64,000 bases of DNA from Nodularia sp. NIES-3585 (GTDB taxonomy: Bacteria; Cyanobacteriota; Cyanobacteriia; Cyanobacteriales; Nostocaceae). Shown piece by piece: positions 47,254 to 56,949 of this stretch (its first letter is position 1; the number at the start of each line of letters is the position of its first letter). Under the pieces are notes generated by a model. That model saw only the letters and a program-made list of their open reading frames with translations. It was not told the origin of the DNA and ran no database searches. Both the position numbers and the translations under genes were made by a program. The stretch lies in NCBI RefSeq assembly GCF_002218065.1, contig NZ_BDUB01000001.1:3071270-3135269 (forward strand), read 5' to 3'.

Positions 47254-47682
47254 TTACAAGTCGAACTGTCCACTCATTCTCTGTTCCAACAACTCCAACA
47301 ACCCATTTACATCCTTCCCCACTTCCTCAAAACAAACCGGCGGAGGAGGTTCAGGTGCAAACTGAATCAACTTCAGTTCACCCTTACCAATCCCAATCAT
47401 CACCACCTCCATTTCAGGTTTATGATGATCAACAATACCCAAAATTTCCTGAAGCCGATTATCAACCTTCTGATTTAAATTTTCTATCGCCGCTTGGGGA
47501 CAATAAATAAAATGCGGAGTTGGCTGTAAATCAATCCCAACAGTACCCTGACTATTGCCATTTTCCAACCACAACCCCCAAAAAAGCGCCGCCAAATCGC
47601 GCTGATTTTCCTTGACAAACCTATCCAACTGGCCGCGCCACTTGCTATTTCCTGTCTCCGGTTGACTACTTCCAAACATCAT
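47254..47682 (-). CDS. Conserved cyanobacterial hypothetical protein
   Basis: 142 residues, soluble. KWRGQLDRFVKENQRDLAAL is an amphipathic helix; TVGIDLQPTPHFIYCPQAAIENLN and EVVMIGIGKGELKLIQF suggest an alpha/beta core; a Pro-rich PEPPPPVCFEEVGKDV precedes the C-terminal helix. I recall close relatives only in cyanobacteria and have no firm function. ATG at 47682, preceded by AATTCGT-type heptamer repeats (47690-47745), which place its promoter uncertainly. Confidence 0.7.
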   Translation of the reverse strand: MMFGSSQPETGNSKWRGQLDRFVKENQRDLAALFWGLWLENGNSQGTVGIDLQPTPHFIYCPQAAIENLNQKVDNRLQEILGIVDHHKPEMEVVMIGIGKGELKLIQFAPEPPPPVCFEEVGKDVNGLLELLEQRMSGQFDL

Positions 47683-47755
47683 AAATAATTCGTAATATTT
47701 CCTTCGTAAACGCTGCGCGAACGTAATTCGTAATTCGTAATTGAATGGGTGAGAT

Positions 47756-49570
47756 TTATCTTAAGCCACTTTGCACACGCCAGAGGCTGGCATAAATACC
47801 GTCTTTATCTAGTAATTGCTCATGGGTTCCTGATTCTATCAATGTCCCATGTTCCATGACATAAATGCAATCAGCATTGCGGATAGTAGAAAGACGATGA
47901 GCGATCGCAATTGTAGTTCTATCTACTGTAATCCGTTCGAGCGATCGCTGAATAGCCGCTTCCGTTTCATTATCTACCGCCGAGGTAGCTTCATCTAAAA
48001 TCAAAATCGGCGGATTCTTGAGTACTGCACGAGCGATCGCAATTCTTTGTCGTTGTCCACCAGATAACTTTTGACCACGTTCCCCCACAATTGTCTCATA
48101 ACCTTGGGGCAGTTCCATAATAAATTCATGAGCCTCAGCCACCTTCGCCGCCTTCATTATCTCTGATTCTCTAGCCTCAAAGCTGCCATAAGCAATATTC
48201 TCCGCCACCGTACCATGAAACAAAAACACATCCTGACTCACCAAACCAATACAGCGACGCAAATCCTGCAAATTTAAATCTGGTAATGCAATCCCATCTA
48301 GGGTAATTTTCCCAGATTTTACCTCATACAACCGCAATAAAAGTTTAACTAAAGTGCTTTTCCCCGAACCAGTAGAACCCACAATTGCAATTGTATTTCC
48401 GGCGGTCACTCGTAAAGATAGATTTTCCATCACTGGTAATCTATCTTGATAAGCAAAACTGACATTGTGAAACTCCACTTCCCCCCGTACCGCATCCACA
48501 GGTAAAGCGATATTCCCCGGATGAATTGCAAAAGGAGTATCCAACAAATTCATCACCCGATTAGTAGAAGCCATCGCCCGTTGATATAAATCAAAGGTAT
48601 CGCCCAACCTAGTTAAAGGCCAAAGTAAACGCTGGATTAAAAATATTAATACACTGTAAGCACCTACAGACATTCTCCCAGCCACTGCTTCCATCCCACC
48701 AAATAGGAGTAAGGCTGTAAAACTGATTAAAATCAACATCCGAATCAACGGAATAAAAGCAGCAGACAATGCGATCGCTTTCGAGTTACTTTGTCTATAA
48801 GCTATACTTTCTGTTTCTAAACGTCCGGCTTCATACTCCTCAGCCGTGAAACTCTTAATGGTAGTAATACCGCTGAGATTATTAGACAAACGTCCATTGA
48901 GTAAACCTACCTTTTCGCGGACATCAGCATAACGCGGTGCTAGCAACTTCTGGAAAGCTACCGAACCCCAAAGAATAAAAGGCATCGGCAAAATTGCCAT
49001 CCAAGCTATACTAGGAGCCAAAACAAAAAATGCACCCCCAATAATTACCACAGTTGTGGTGACTTGAATGATGTCATTTGCGCCCACATCCAAAAACCGC
49101 TCTAATTGGTTAACATCATCACTGAGAATAGACATTAAACCGCCAGTGCTGCGTTCTTCAAAATAAGCCAATTCCAACTCTTGCAGGTGTTTATATGCAT
49201 CCAAACGCAAATTGTGCTGAACCTTCTGCCCTAAGTTACGCCACAATAACTTATAGCGATATTCAAAAAATGATTCTAAAACCCAAGTAATCACGGTGAG
49301 TAGAGACAGAATCAAAAATTGCCCAAAGACATCTTGAACACCAAACTGAGCAATGATAGAATCCTGCTGCTGAACTACCACATCCACTGCAATCCCAATT
49401 AATGCTGGTGGTGCTAAATCAAAAAGTTTATTCAGAATAGAACAGCCAATAGCCAGCCAAATTTGTTGCCGATACTCGTGTCCGTAGTCAAGCAAGCGCT
49501 GAAGAGGATGTACTGAATGCCTACGTCTTTTTGATGCCTGATCAGATTTCAATGCTATAGCCACAGTCAT
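47756..49570 (-). CDS. ABC exporter, fused membrane and ATPase domains
   Basis: 604 residues, half-transporter that should dimerise. The transmembrane domain (about 1-330) has six helices; the nucleotide-binding domain carries Walker [18 protein letters not shown]-loop VSQDVFLF, signature [15 protein letters not shown], Walker [16 protein letters not shown] and H-loop AIAHRLSTI. Similar to MsbA/multidrug exporters; lipid or drug substrate not deducible. ATG at 49570. Divergent from the SPFH gene with about 96 nt between. Confidence 0.9.
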   Translation of the reverse strand: MTVAIALKSDQASKRRRHSVHPLQRLLDYGHEYRQQIWLAIGCSILNKLFDLAPPALIGIAVDVVVQQQDSIIAQFGVQDVFGQFLILSLLTVITWVLESFFEYRYKLLWRNLGQKVQHNLRLDAYKHLQELELAYFEERSTGGLMSILSDDVNQLERFLDVGANDIIQVTTTVVIIGGAFFVLAPSIAWMAILPMPFILWGSVAFQKLLAPRYADVREKVGLLNGRLSNNLSGITTIKSFTAEEYEAGRLETESIAYRQSNSKAIALSAAFIPLIRMLILISFTALLLFGGMEAVAGRMSVGAYSVLIFLIQRLLWPLTRLGDTFDLYQRAMASTNRVMNLLDTPFAIHPGNIALPVDAVRGEVEFHNVSFAYQDRLPVMENLSLRVTAGNTIAIVGSTGSGKSTLVKLLLRLYEVKSGKITLDGIALPDLNLQDLRRCIGLVSQDVFLFHGTVAENIAYGSFEARESEIMKAAKVAEAHEFIMELPQGYETIVGERGQKLSGGQRQRIAIARAVLKNPPILILDEATSAVDNETEAAIQRSLERITVDRTTIAIAHRLSTIRNADCIYVMEHGTLIESGTHEQLLDKDGIYASLWRVQSGLR

Positions 49571-49666
49571 TTACGGTTGCGTGACACTGATGTTACCACA
49601 ATAAGAGGCAGGAGACGTGTCACCATAGTATAGGAGTTGCCTAAAGATGCAAAAGGAGATAGAACC

Positions 49667-50518
49667 TTGAAAAGTCAGCAATTTGGGAATTGGCAAACCA
49701 CAGTTTTTGGAATTGTGTTAGCACTCATTGTCCTCGTCGGACTAAATTCCTTTGTAATTCTCAACCCAGGACAAGCAGGAGTCATCAGCATCTTAGGTAA
49801 AGCTAGAGATGGTGCGCTACTAGAAGGCATTCACATTAAACCACCCCTTGTGTCGGTAGTTGATGTGTATGATTTGACGGTACAGAAATTTGAAGTCCCA
49901 GCCGAAAGTTCTACCAAGGACTTGCAAAATTTATCAGCAAGATTTGCCATTAACTTTCGCCTTGACCCCACACAGGTAGTTGAGGTCAGAAGGAAACAAG
50001 GCACTTTAGCAAATATTGTCTCAAAAATCATTGCTCCTCAGACACAGGAAGCATTTAAAATCGCTGCTGCTAGAAGAACAGTAGAAGAAGCAATTACCAA
50101 AAGGAGTGAATTAAAAGAAGACTTTGATTTTGCTTTGGGCAATCGCTTGGCTAAATATGGGATAATTGTGCTAGATACTAGCGTAGTTGACTTGAATTTC
50201 TCGCCAGAATTTGCCAAAGCTGTAGAAGAAAAACAAATAGCTGAACAGCGAGCGCAAAGAGCTGTTTATATAGCCAGGGAAGCTGAACAACAAGCGCAGG
50301 CGGATGTGAATCGCGCCAAGGGTAGAGCCGAAGCCCAAAAACTCTTAGCAGAGACTCTCAAAGCCCAGGGTGGGCAGTTAGTTCTGCAAAAAGAAGCAAT
50401 TGAAGCTTGGAGAAATGGCGGCTCTCAGATGCCTAGAGTCCTCGTTATGGGTAATGAATCAAAAGGCGGTGTGCCATTCCTTTTCAACCTGGGAAATCCC
50501 GAATACAATCAACCGTAA
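49667..50518 (+). CDS. Prohibitin/SPFH (band 7) family membrane protein
   Basis: 283 residues. One N-terminal membrane segment (WQTTVFGIVLALIVLVGLNSF), the SPFH domain (LNPGQAGVISILGKARDGALLEGIHIKPPL, then PAESSTKDLQNLSARFAINFRLD), and a long Ala/Glu/Gln-rich coiled coil (about 195-240) for oligomerisation. Prohibitin-like proteins scaffold membrane domains and FtsH proteases. Start: TTG at 49667, 8 nt after AGGAG (49654-49658), is far better placed than the TTG at 49637, which abuts its own AGGAG. Confidence 0.88.
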   Translation: MKSQQFGNWQTTVFGIVLALIVLVGLNSFVILNPGQAGVISILGKARDGALLEGIHIKPPLVSVVDVYDLTVQKFEVPAESSTKDLQNLSARFAINFRLDPTQVVEVRRKQGTLANIVSKIIAPQTQEAFKIAAARRTVEEAITKRSELKEDFDFALGNRLAKYGIIVLDTSVVDLNFSPEFAKAVEEKQIAEQRAQRAVYIAREAEQQAQADVNRAKGRAEAQKLLAETLKAQGGQLVLQKEAIEAWRNGGSQMPRVLVMGNESKGGVPFLFNLGNPEYNQP

Positions 50519-50598
50519 TTTGAGTAAATAATCAAAATGGGGTGGGGATAACCCACCTCAGATACCACAGCCAAACCCAGAAAATCATAAATTGATTT

Positions 50599-51015
50599 AT
50601 GACGACACCAAATCATCAAAGCCTCACAATCTCAGAAGCTACAAAAATTCTGCATAAATTCAACTGCTTAGACATCGCACCCATTCTTAAACCCTCAGAA
50701 AAAGCCTTGGTGCGTCGGGCTTTAACTTTGGTAGCGAGTATTTCTGATTACCAGATATTAGGGATTTGTGCTGATACCGCAGAAGATGGGATACTAGCTA
50801 TGAGGACTTATTCTCATGCTTTTGGTTATGAAGTCCCCACTGATTTAGCCACACCCGAAGGGCCAGTTTATATCAAATTAAATGGCAAAAATGGGTTATG
50901 TTATCTCGACTCTTATGCCGGGCATCATCGGGGTGTATTAATTTCTTGCCAATCTTATAATGAAGGGGGAATCAACGAAATGTATGGACATTTACCCTTG
51001 GATTTATTTGTTTAG
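50599..51015 (+). CDS. DUF1824 protein
   Basis: 138 residues. ISEATKILHKFNCLDI, LVASISDYQILGICADTAEDG and VYIKLNGKNGLCYLDSYAGHHRGVLISCQS match the cyanobacterial/plant DUF1824 family. Compact alpha/beta domain, no signal peptide, no obvious catalytic residues. ATG at 50599. Role unknown. It lies 80 nt downstream of the SPFH gene and could share its transcript. Confidence 0.8.
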   Translation: MTTPNHQSLTISEATKILHKFNCLDIAPILKPSEKALVRRALTLVASISDYQILGICADTAEDGILAMRTYSHAFGYEVPTDLATPEGPVYIKLNGKNGLCYLDSYAGHHRGVLISCQSYNEGGINEMYGHLPLDLFV

Positions 51016-51031
51016 TTTGGGCAGTGTCGCT

Positions 51032-51119
51032 GGGAACATTCCAAATGCGTAAGAATTTAGTCACAATCTTGTGACTAACTCAGGAGTGAGAAAGAAAATC
51101 AACCCCTTGGAATGTTCCC
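51032..51119. ncRNA. Nested inverted repeats, candidate structured element
   Basis: Outer arms GGGAACATTCCAA (51032-51044) and TTGGAATGTTCCC (51107-51119) pair perfectly over 13 bp. Inside, AGTCACAA-tc-TTGTGACT (51059-51076) forms a second perfect hairpin. It lies 17 nt after the DUF1824 stop, followed by no T run. Could be a structured RNA, an unusual 3' UTR, or a solitary MITE-like repeat; only one copy is present here. Confidence 0.4.
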
Positions 51120-51187
51120 ATCTTAATCAGATTAGTAGCGCCGTGAAATCAAAACTTAAAAAGCTGATAAAACAAGCTTTTGCAAGT

Positions 51188-51229
51188 GACCAATGACTAA
51201 TGACTAATGACTAATGACCAATGACTAAT
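51188..51229. repeat. AATGACT heptamer tandem repeat
   Basis: Six copies of ACCAATG / ACTAATG directly upstream of the ABC-F gene, ending 5 nt before its ATG. Same repeat type as 36603-36642. It occupies the place of the ribosome binding site, so the start lacks a clear Shine-Dalgarno sequence. Confidence 0.75.
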
Positions 51230-51233
51230 TTTT

Positions 51234-53165
51234 ATGAGTATTATTACATTACAATCAGTTAAAAAAGATTTTGGCATCAAAGAACTTTTACGAGATGCTA
51301 GTTTTAGCTTAGATGCTACCGATAAAGTTGGCTTAATTGGCACTAACGGTTCTGGTAAGTCAACTTTATTAAAAATGATTGCCGGATTAGAATCAATTGA
51401 TAGTGGACAAATTACCTTTAGTTCTGGTGCAAAAGTCATTTACTTACCGCAGCAGCCAGATTTAGATGAAAATCACACAGTTTTAGAGCAAATTTTTGCG
51501 GATAGTGGCGAACATCTGGCTTTGGTGCGTGAGTATGAAGAACTATCTCATAAATTGGTTCATCATCCTGAAGATAGTCAGTTAATGTCCCGCTTGTCTG
51601 GGGTAATGCAACGAATGGAAACTGCTGGCGCTTGGGAACTGGAAACCAACGCCAAAATTATCTTGACTAAGTTAGGAATTTCTGATTTTGATGCAGTTAT
51701 CGGTACTTTGTCGGGAGGCTATCGCAAGCGCATCGCTTTAGCAACAGCTTTACTATCAGAACCAGATGTTTTATTGATGGATGAACCTACAAACCATCTG
51801 GATGCGCTGTCTGTGGAATGGCTACAAAGTTATTTAAATCGCTTTCGGGGCGCATTGTTGCTAATAACTCACGACCGCTATTTTCTCGACCAGGTTACAA
51901 ACCGAATTATTGAAATCGACCGAGGCGATATTTACACTTATTCAGGTAATTATTCATATTACCTCGAAAAGAAAGCTTTAGCTGAAGAATCGGCAATTAG
52001 TAGCCAACGCAAACACAAAGGTATATTACGCCGAGAATTAGAATGGTTAAGCCGGGGACCAAAAGCCAGAAGTACCAAGCAAAAAGCCCGAATTCAACGC
52101 GTTGAAAGTTTACGAGAAACTGAGTTTAAACAAGTCCAGGGAAAAGTTGATATTTCCACAGTTAGCCGTCGTATTGGTAAAAAAGTTATTGAATTAAATA
52201 ATATTTCTAAAGGCTACGATGGAAGGACTTTAATTAAGGATTTCACCTACGAATTTAGTCCAGAAGACCGCATTGGAATTATTGGCGGGAATGGAACTGG
52301 TAAATCTACTTTAATGGATATGATTACCAAACGTATTCAACCAGATTCCGGTACTGTAGATATTGGGACGACAATTCACATCGGCTATTTTGACCAGCAT
52401 TCGGAAGAGTTACTTTCAGCCGTAGACGAAAATCAGCGCGTGATTGACTACATTAAAGAAGAGGGCGAATTTGTCAAAGTCTCTGATGGAACTCAAATTT
52501 CTGCTTCTCAAATGTTAGAACGGTTTCTATTTCCCGGAAACCAACAATACGCGCCCATTAATAAGTTATCTGGTGGGGAAAAACGCCGTTTGTTTTTACT
52601 GCGGATTCTGATTGGTGCGCCTAATGTGTTGATTTTAGATGAACCTACCAATGATTTAGATGTGCAGACATTGGCGGTACTAGAGGATTATTTAGAAGAT
52701 TTTCCTGGTTGTGTAATTGCAGTTTCTCACGATCGCTACTTTTTAGATCGGACTGTAGATACTATTTTTTCCTTGGAAGAAGGCGGGAATCTGCGAAAAT
52801 ATCCAGGTAATTACTCAATTTATCTCGACTATAAGAAGGCTGAGGAGGAAGAAGCTAAACAGCAACAAGCAGCGAATACGAAGGAAAAACCCAAGGAAGA
52901 TGTAAAAGTTGCAGCTTCGTCTTCAGACAGCGACAATAAAAAGCGCCGCAGACTATCAAACTGGGAAAAGCGGGAATTTGAGGAGTTGGAAGGAAAAATT
53001 GCTAAGTTGGAAACTGAGAAAGCCACAGTGGAAAAATCCTTGGTAAATGTCTCTGCTGGGAATTACACTCAAGTCCAGAAACTCTACGAACAAGTGGAAA
53101 CTCTCAAGCACTCGATTGATACGGCCACAGAACGGTGGTTAGAATTAGCAGAGATGGATTCTTAA
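51234..53165 (+). CDS. ABC-F family ATPase (translation factor/ribosome protection type)
   Basis: 643 residues, two ATPase domains and no membrane segment. Domain 1: [45 protein letters not shown]. Linker (about 245-300) [12 protein letters not shown]. Domain 2: [43 protein letters not shown]. The Lys/Glu-rich C-terminus (about 530-643) is a coiled coil as in Uup/YfmR-like proteins. Family members bind the ribosomal E site and relieve stalling; the sub-type here is not certain. The stop lies just before the PrxQ gene. Confidence 0.92.
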   Translation: MSIITLQSVKKDFGIKELLRDASFSLDATDKVGLIGTNGSGKSTLLKMIAGLESIDSGQITFSSGAKVIYLPQQPDLDENHTVLEQIFADSGEHLALVREYEELSHKLVHHPEDSQLMSRLSGVMQRMETAGAWELETNAKIILTKLGISDFDAVIGTLSGGYRKRIALATALLSEPDVLLMDEPTNHLDALSVEWLQSYLNRFRGALLLITHDRYFLDQVTNRIIEIDRGDIYTYSGNYSYYLEKKALAEESAISSQRKHKGILRRELEWLSRGPKARSTKQKARIQRVESLRETEFKQVQGKVDISTVSRRIGKKVIELNNISKGYDGRTLIKDFTYEFSPEDRIGIIGGNGTGKSTLMDMITKRIQPDSGTVDIGTTIHIGYFDQHSEELLSAVDENQRVIDYIKEEGEFVKVSDGTQISASQMLERFLFPGNQQYAPINKLSGGEKRRLFLLRILIGAPNVLILDEPTNDLDVQTLAVLEDYLEDFPGCVIAVSHDRYFLDRTVDTIFSLEEGGNLRKYPGNYSIYLDYKKAEEEEAKQQQAANTKEKPKEDVKVAASSSDSDNKKRRRLSNWEKREFEELEGKIAKLETEKATVEKSLVNVSAGNYTQVQKLYEQVETLKHSIDTATERWLELAEMDS

Positions 53166-53185
53166 TAAAATCGGTAAGAAATAAT

Positions 53186-53647
53186 ATGTCAGTTAAAGTT
53201 GGTGATACTGCGCCTGATTTCACTCTTTGCGCCCAAAATGGTTCCACAGTCAGCCTCAGCGCTTTTCGTGGTCAAAAAGCTGTGGTTTTATACTTTTATC
53301 CCAAGGATGATACACCGGGATGTACAGCCGAATCTTGTGCTTTTCGGGATCAATATGAGGTGTTTAAAACTGCTGGCGCTGAAGTGATTGGTGTAAGCGG
53401 AGATTCTAATGAGTCTCACCAGAAATTTGCACAGAAGTACAATTTACCTTTTACTCTCTTGAGTGACAAAGATAACCAAGTGCGGAAGCTATACGGCGCA
53501 ACTACAGCTTTTGGTTTCATCCCTGGTCGTGTGACTTATGTGATTGACAAAGAGGGAGTTGTGCAGTACGTGTTTGATTCAATGTTGAATTTTAAAGGTC
53601 ACGTTGAGGAAGCACTGAAGACTTTGCAACAGTTGGCTGTGAAGTAA
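53186..53647 (+). CDS. bcp: Peroxiredoxin Q/BCP
   Basis: 153 residues. Thiol peroxidase reducing hydrogen and alkyl peroxides. [11 protein letters not shown], then [20 protein letters not shown] holds the peroxidatic Cys and the resolving Cys five residues later, the PrxQ arrangement. [21 protein letters not shown] is standard. The ATG at 53186 ([11 protein letters not shown]) is chosen; an in-frame upstream ATG at 53135 falls inside the ABC-F gene. Probably co-transcribed with that gene. A strong hairpin follows. Confidence 0.93.
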   Translation: MSVKVGDTAPDFTLCAQNGSTVSLSAFRGQKAVVLYFYPKDDTPGCTAESCAFRDQYEVFKTAGAEVIGVSGDSNESHQKFAQKYNLPFTLLSDKDNQVRKLYGATTAFGFIPGRVTYVIDKEGVVQYVFDSMLNFKGHVEEALKTLQQLAVK

Positions 53648-53664
53648 AAGAACCTCACCCCCAG

Positions 53665-53689
53665 CCCCTCTCCTTAGTAAGGAGAGGGG
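53665..53689 (+). terminator. Perfect hairpin after the peroxiredoxin gene
   Basis: CCCCTCTCCTT-agt-AAGGAGAGGGG, 11 bp perfect, 17 nt after the stop. It lies in a CCTCACCCCCAGCCCCTCTC phrase that is a frequent cyanobacterial dispersed repeat. No T run, so termination strength is uncertain. Confidence 0.55.
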
Positions 53690-53731
53690 AGCTAGAGAGG
53701 GGTTTGGGCTTAGTTTAGGTGGAGGCTATGC

Positions 53732-54373
53732 TCACTTATGGGAGTGGGCTTTTTCGGGAACAGAGTGGGCTGAATTGCCATTTTTGCCGTTGGTGTGTCC
53801 GTTATTATTACGGGGTTGGATTACACCATAACCTCCGTGGTTACGCTCGTAAACGACATTGATTTCTCCAGTTTCAGAGTTGTGGAACATATAAAAGTCG
53901 TGTCCTACTAGTTGCAGCTGTTGTGTGGCTTCTGCAACGGTCATCGGGGGCATGGAAAAATATTTTGTACGGACAACCTCATTCGGTAATTCGGGGGTGC
54001 GATCGCCTATTAAATCTGCCGCTACTGGTTCGGGAACTAATACTTTATTTGTGGGTAGGGCATTAGTTTTCTGGTCTTGAAGTTTTTCCTTATATTTACG
54101 CAGTTGACGGGCAATTTTATCTGCTACTAAATCAATGCTGGCGTATAAATTTTCGCTGCTTTCCTCCGCACGGATAACACTACCATTTGCAAAAATAGTG
54201 ACTTCCGCCGCTTGCTTGGTGGTAATTCGAGGATTGCGGGCGACACTCAGATGCACATCCACTTCATTGGTGATGTTCTGAAAGTGACTTACGGCTTTTT
54301 CAATTTTTTGATGTACATATTCCCGAATGGCATCGGTGATTTCAATATTTTTGCCGTGGATGACAAGCTTCAT
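53732..54373 (-). CDS. lrtA: Long-form ribosome hibernation promoting factor (LrtA/HPF)
   Basis: 213 residues. The N-terminal domain ([43 protein letters not shown]) binds the 30S decoding centre. After a linker, the C-terminal domain ([43 protein letters not shown]) dimerises ribosomes into 100S. In cyanobacteria the gene is the light-repressed transcript lrtA, expressed in darkness with a long leader. The ATG at 54373 matches the family start; an upstream in-frame start at 54454 does not. The His-rich tail (PEKAHSHK) is variable in the family. Confidence 0.92.
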   Translation of the reverse strand: MKLVIHGKNIEITDAIREYVHQKIEKAVSHFQNITNEVDVHLSVARNPRITTKQAAEVTIFANGSVIRAEESSENLYASIDLVADKIARQLRKYKEKLQDQKTNALPTNKVLVPEPVAADLIGDRTPELPNEVVRTKYFSMPPMTVAEATQQLQLVGHDFYMFHNSETGEINVVYERNHGGYGVIQPRNNNGHTNGKNGNSAHSVPEKAHSHK

Positions 54374-54544
54374 GTAAACTCTCCCACTGATATATTTGAT
54401 GTGAATTTGTTTTGTATGAAAAGAAGTCGCGGTAAGGTCTTTCACTACCGCCAAAACAAATTTTGAACTATTTTAATGTACTGCTTCTACGTTTGCGCTC
54501 AATTGGATGTTTGATCCAGTTCGAGTTTCAACGATTTATGAGAT

Positions 54545-54703
54545 TCACCAGCCAGTGCATTCGTTCTGATTGTGTTTGGCGTGATGCTGATTGCAGACAG
54601 TTCCTCCTAACACCGTTGAGGTTATATATTCAACGTAGCACTTTGTATTCTCTAATGCACCTGAGTTTGACGTTCCTTTAAGATCCTTTGCATAGCTTGA
54701 CAT
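54545..54703 (-). CDS. Possible 52-residue upstream ORF in the lrtA leader region
   Basis: Lies in the 390-nt divergent gap between lrtA and lipB. The minus-strand ATG at 54703 opens MSSYAKDLKGTSNSGALENT and runs 52 residues with three cysteines and a His/Asn-rich end. Start context is weak (no clear Shine-Dalgarno), and I do not recognise it. It would be translated from the lrtA leader if transcription starts upstream. May be chance. Confidence 0.25.
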   Translation of the reverse strand: MSSYAKDLKGTSNSGALENTKCYVEYITSTVLGGTVCNQHHAKHNQNECTGW

Positions 54704-54764
54704 TTCTTGACCCAAGAACTGTAAATTGCAATATATTTGGTCAATAAACCAGTTGATTTTTGGC

Positions 54765-55424
54765 ATGATCCGTAGTATCGAACCAGATTACAGACGTTGT
54801 TTGTTATTTAACACAGGATTAATGCCATACACAGATGCGCTTTTATGGCAGCGATCGCTTCTCCAGGAGCGCATTCTTGAACCTAGTCTGGATGATGTGT
54901 TAATCTTGCTAGAGCATCCGCCTGTCTATACTTGGGGACAAGGCAGCAATCCCGAATTTCTCAAAGACCTAGATCAAAGTCAATTCGATGTTCACAGAGT
55001 TGAACGTGGTGGCGAAGTAACTTATCATTGCCCTGGTCAAGTTGTAGGGTATCCTATTTTAAATCTGCAATATTATCGTAAAGATTTGCATTGGTATCTC
55101 CGACAGTTAGAAGAGGTATTAATTCGGGTATTGGCAGTTTATGGATTGACAGGCGATCGCCTTCCCGGTTTTACTGGAGTTTGGCTAGAAGGGCGAAAAG
55201 TTGCCGCTATTGGAATTAAAGTCAGCCGTTGGATTACCATGCACGGCTTTGCATTCAATGTTTGTCCCGATATGTCAGGCTTTAAACAAATTATCCCCTG
55301 TGGTATTGCTGATAAACCCGTAGGCAGTTTAGCCGAATGGATTCCCGGTATTACCTGCGAAGAAGTGCGCGTTAATATAGCCCAATCTTTTGCGGAAGTA
55401 TTCGGCGTGGAATTAGTCGAGTGA
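54765..55424 (+). CDS. lipB: Octanoyl-[ACP]:protein N-octanoyltransferase
   Basis: 219 residues. Moves octanoyl from acyl carrier protein to lipoyl domains, the first step of lipoate assembly. [39 protein letters not shown], catalytic Lys in [20 protein letters not shown] and catalytic Cys in [14 protein letters not shown] are all present. The ATG at 54765 is preferred over an upstream one at 54726. Tail to tail with a 37-residue membrane peptide gene that begins at the next base. Confidence 0.93.
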   Translation: MIRSIEPDYRRCLLFNTGLMPYTDALLWQRSLLQERILEPSLDDVLILLEHPPVYTWGQGSNPEFLKDLDQSQFDVHRVERGGEVTYHCPGQVVGYPILNLQYYRKDLHWYLRQLEEVLIRVLAVYGLTGDRLPGFTGVWLEGRKVAAIGIKVSRWITMHGFAFNVCPDMSGFKQIIPCGIADKPVGSLAEWIPGITCEEVRVNIAQSFAEVFGVELVE

Positions 55425-55538
55425 CTAAACGGCTGGTGCGGCAGAAATGACCAAAAATACTAGCAGTACCAAAATCAGGATACTGAGTTTAACAATCAGG
55501 TAGTTGGTAGGGTCAGATAATGTCAAGTTGTAAATCAT
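55425..55538 (-). CDS. 37-residue single-span membrane peptide
   Basis: Starts at the ATG complementary to 55536-55538, 5 nt after a full GGAGG Shine-Dalgarno site (complement of 55544-55548). The first half is MIYNLTLSDPTNYLIVK; the second, LSILILVLLVFLVISAAPAV, is one hydrophobic helix. TAG stop at 55425-55427, directly abutting the lipB stop. The size and shape resemble small photosynthetic-complex subunits, but it matches none I can name. Strong initiation signal and clean amphipathy argue it is real. Confidence 0.6.
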   Translation of the reverse strand: MIYNLTLSDPTNYLIVKLSILILVLLVFLVISAAPAV

Positions 55539-55573
55539 CACAACCTCCAATTGTAGATGACTCTACCTTAATT

Positions 55574-56863
55574 TTAAGCTTCCCCGGTCTGAAGACACGG
55601 GGATTTCTGAAGAGTCCATAAAAGAACTTTCTTAGGCTGACTTAAACAACCTCTACTGATTCCAGCTAAATCAAATTTAGCCATCATCGCTACTTTACGA
55701 ACGATATTTGCAGCACCGTTACAATCAGCATTTATCTTGATTCCGGTTGCTGTTTTGAACAAACCGCGCTCAGTTCTAATACCGCTACTTTTCCACCCTT
55801 CGGGTTTTTCACCAAATGTAGGTAGCTCATCGCTGTCTAGAAAACTAGCTTTAGAAGTATAGCTTTCTTCTGTTTCAATAAAATCTATTCCGGATTGTTC
55901 ACAAAGTTGTTCAATACGGTTTTTGAGTCTTGCAGTTGGGATTTGAACAAACTTTTGATTGTTCTTCTTACCCATGTCAGCACCATCTTTCTGACCAGTA
56001 TTCCAGCCGAAAACGATGGAACCTATTTTATTATCAATACAATAGTTGATTACAATCCTTGCAGCTTTGTTAACTGCATCACGTATTTGACGGTGGCGTT
56101 TCTCCGTAATTGCTGCCAGTCTGTTAGACCAAAAGCCTTGCGGCTTATTCTCTTTAATTTTGGCAACTGATTTGTTATACCATTGGTTTAGACTTTTTAA
56201 GTGTAAACCATCAACAATGAAGGATGTTCCGATGTTAGAAACACAAGTTAGCCAATTATTTAAGCCGTGGTCAATTCCTAGCACTTTTGATTTATCAAGC
56301 TCAATAACTTTTATGTTTTGTTGATAAACAAATTCCGCATAAAAGCATCTATTTCTTGGTAGAATTCTTACCTCTCGAATTGACTTAAAATCTAGATTTG
56401 CAGGCATTGGGAGATAAAAGCTATCAATGCCAAACCAAGCTTTTACCAGACTGCCTAACGGGAATCTAATCATCCCATCTTTCAATTTAAGAGAGCGTCC
56501 GGTAAACGTAGCTAGTGCCAAACCCCCTGGTGTTCTGTAATTGGGTAATCTAGGTTTTTGGGTAACAGTACCCTTTTTTACACCCTTCAATAGACTAGTA
56601 AAAGACTTAAAAGATTCTGCAACACCAGTTAATATCTGTTGTGCTGTGTCTGAATATAAAGCTTGATAGTGCTTATTCTTTTGAACAGTTCCTATCTGTT
56701 TGTGTAAATCAGCTTGACTGGGGAATTTACCAGTCCTGAAATAGTATTGACGGCTGTAATAAATACCACAATTGATTAACTTATTTGCTTCTATACAAAC
56801 ATATTCAAGCAAAGCCTTCAAATCTTTATCAGGATTAATTAAAACTTGCTGACAACCGTACAC
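55574..56863 (-). CDS. tnpB: TnpB, RNA-guided RuvC nuclease of an IS200/IS605 element
   Basis: 429 residues. The N-terminal WED/REC-like region is followed by a RuvC-like domain with VLGIDHGLNNWLTCV (first Asp), IDFIETEESYTSKASFLDSD (Glu) and INADCNGAANIVRKV (last Asp). The CxxC...CxxC zinc ribbon common in TnpB is replaced by FLDSDELPTFGEKPEGWKSS, marking the zinc-less branch. The last residues are read through the terminal hairpin (SPCLQTGEA), as usual where tnpB overlaps its guide RNA. GTG start at 56863 is the likely one. TnpB homologues cut DNA using the element-end RNA. Confidence 0.9.
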   Translation of the reverse strand: MYGCQQVLINPDKDLKALLEYVCIEANKLINCGIYYSRQYYFRTGKFPSQADLHKQIGTVQKNKHYQALYSDTAQQILTGVAESFKSFTSLLKGVKKGTVTQKPRLPNYRTPGGLALATFTGRSLKLKDGMIRFPLGSLVKAWFGIDSFYLPMPANLDFKSIREVRILPRNRCFYAEFVYQQNIKVIELDKSKVLGIDHGLNNWLTCVSNIGTSFIVDGLHLKSLNQWYNKSVAKIKENKPQGFWSNRLAAITEKRHRQIRDAVNKAARIVINYCIDNKIGSIVFGWNTGQKDGADMGKKNNQKFVQIPTARLKNRIEQLCEQSGIDFIETEESYTSKASFLDSDELPTFGEKPEGWKSSGIRTERGLFKTATGIKINADCNGAANIVRKVAMMAKFDLAGISRGCLSQPKKVLLWTLQKSPCLQTGEA

Positions 56864-56949
56864 AAATCAATTACCTCTGTGTTGTTTCTGTTGACCTATA
56901 AACTATAGCTGAGTTAAACTAAAATTGTCAATAGGTCGAAATCAACAAC

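Noticed and set aside
47254-47682. Carboxysome assembly-factor identity for the 142-residue protein
   Set aside because: A vague similarity came to mind, but no carboxysome genes are nearby and no diagnostic motif can be pointed to.
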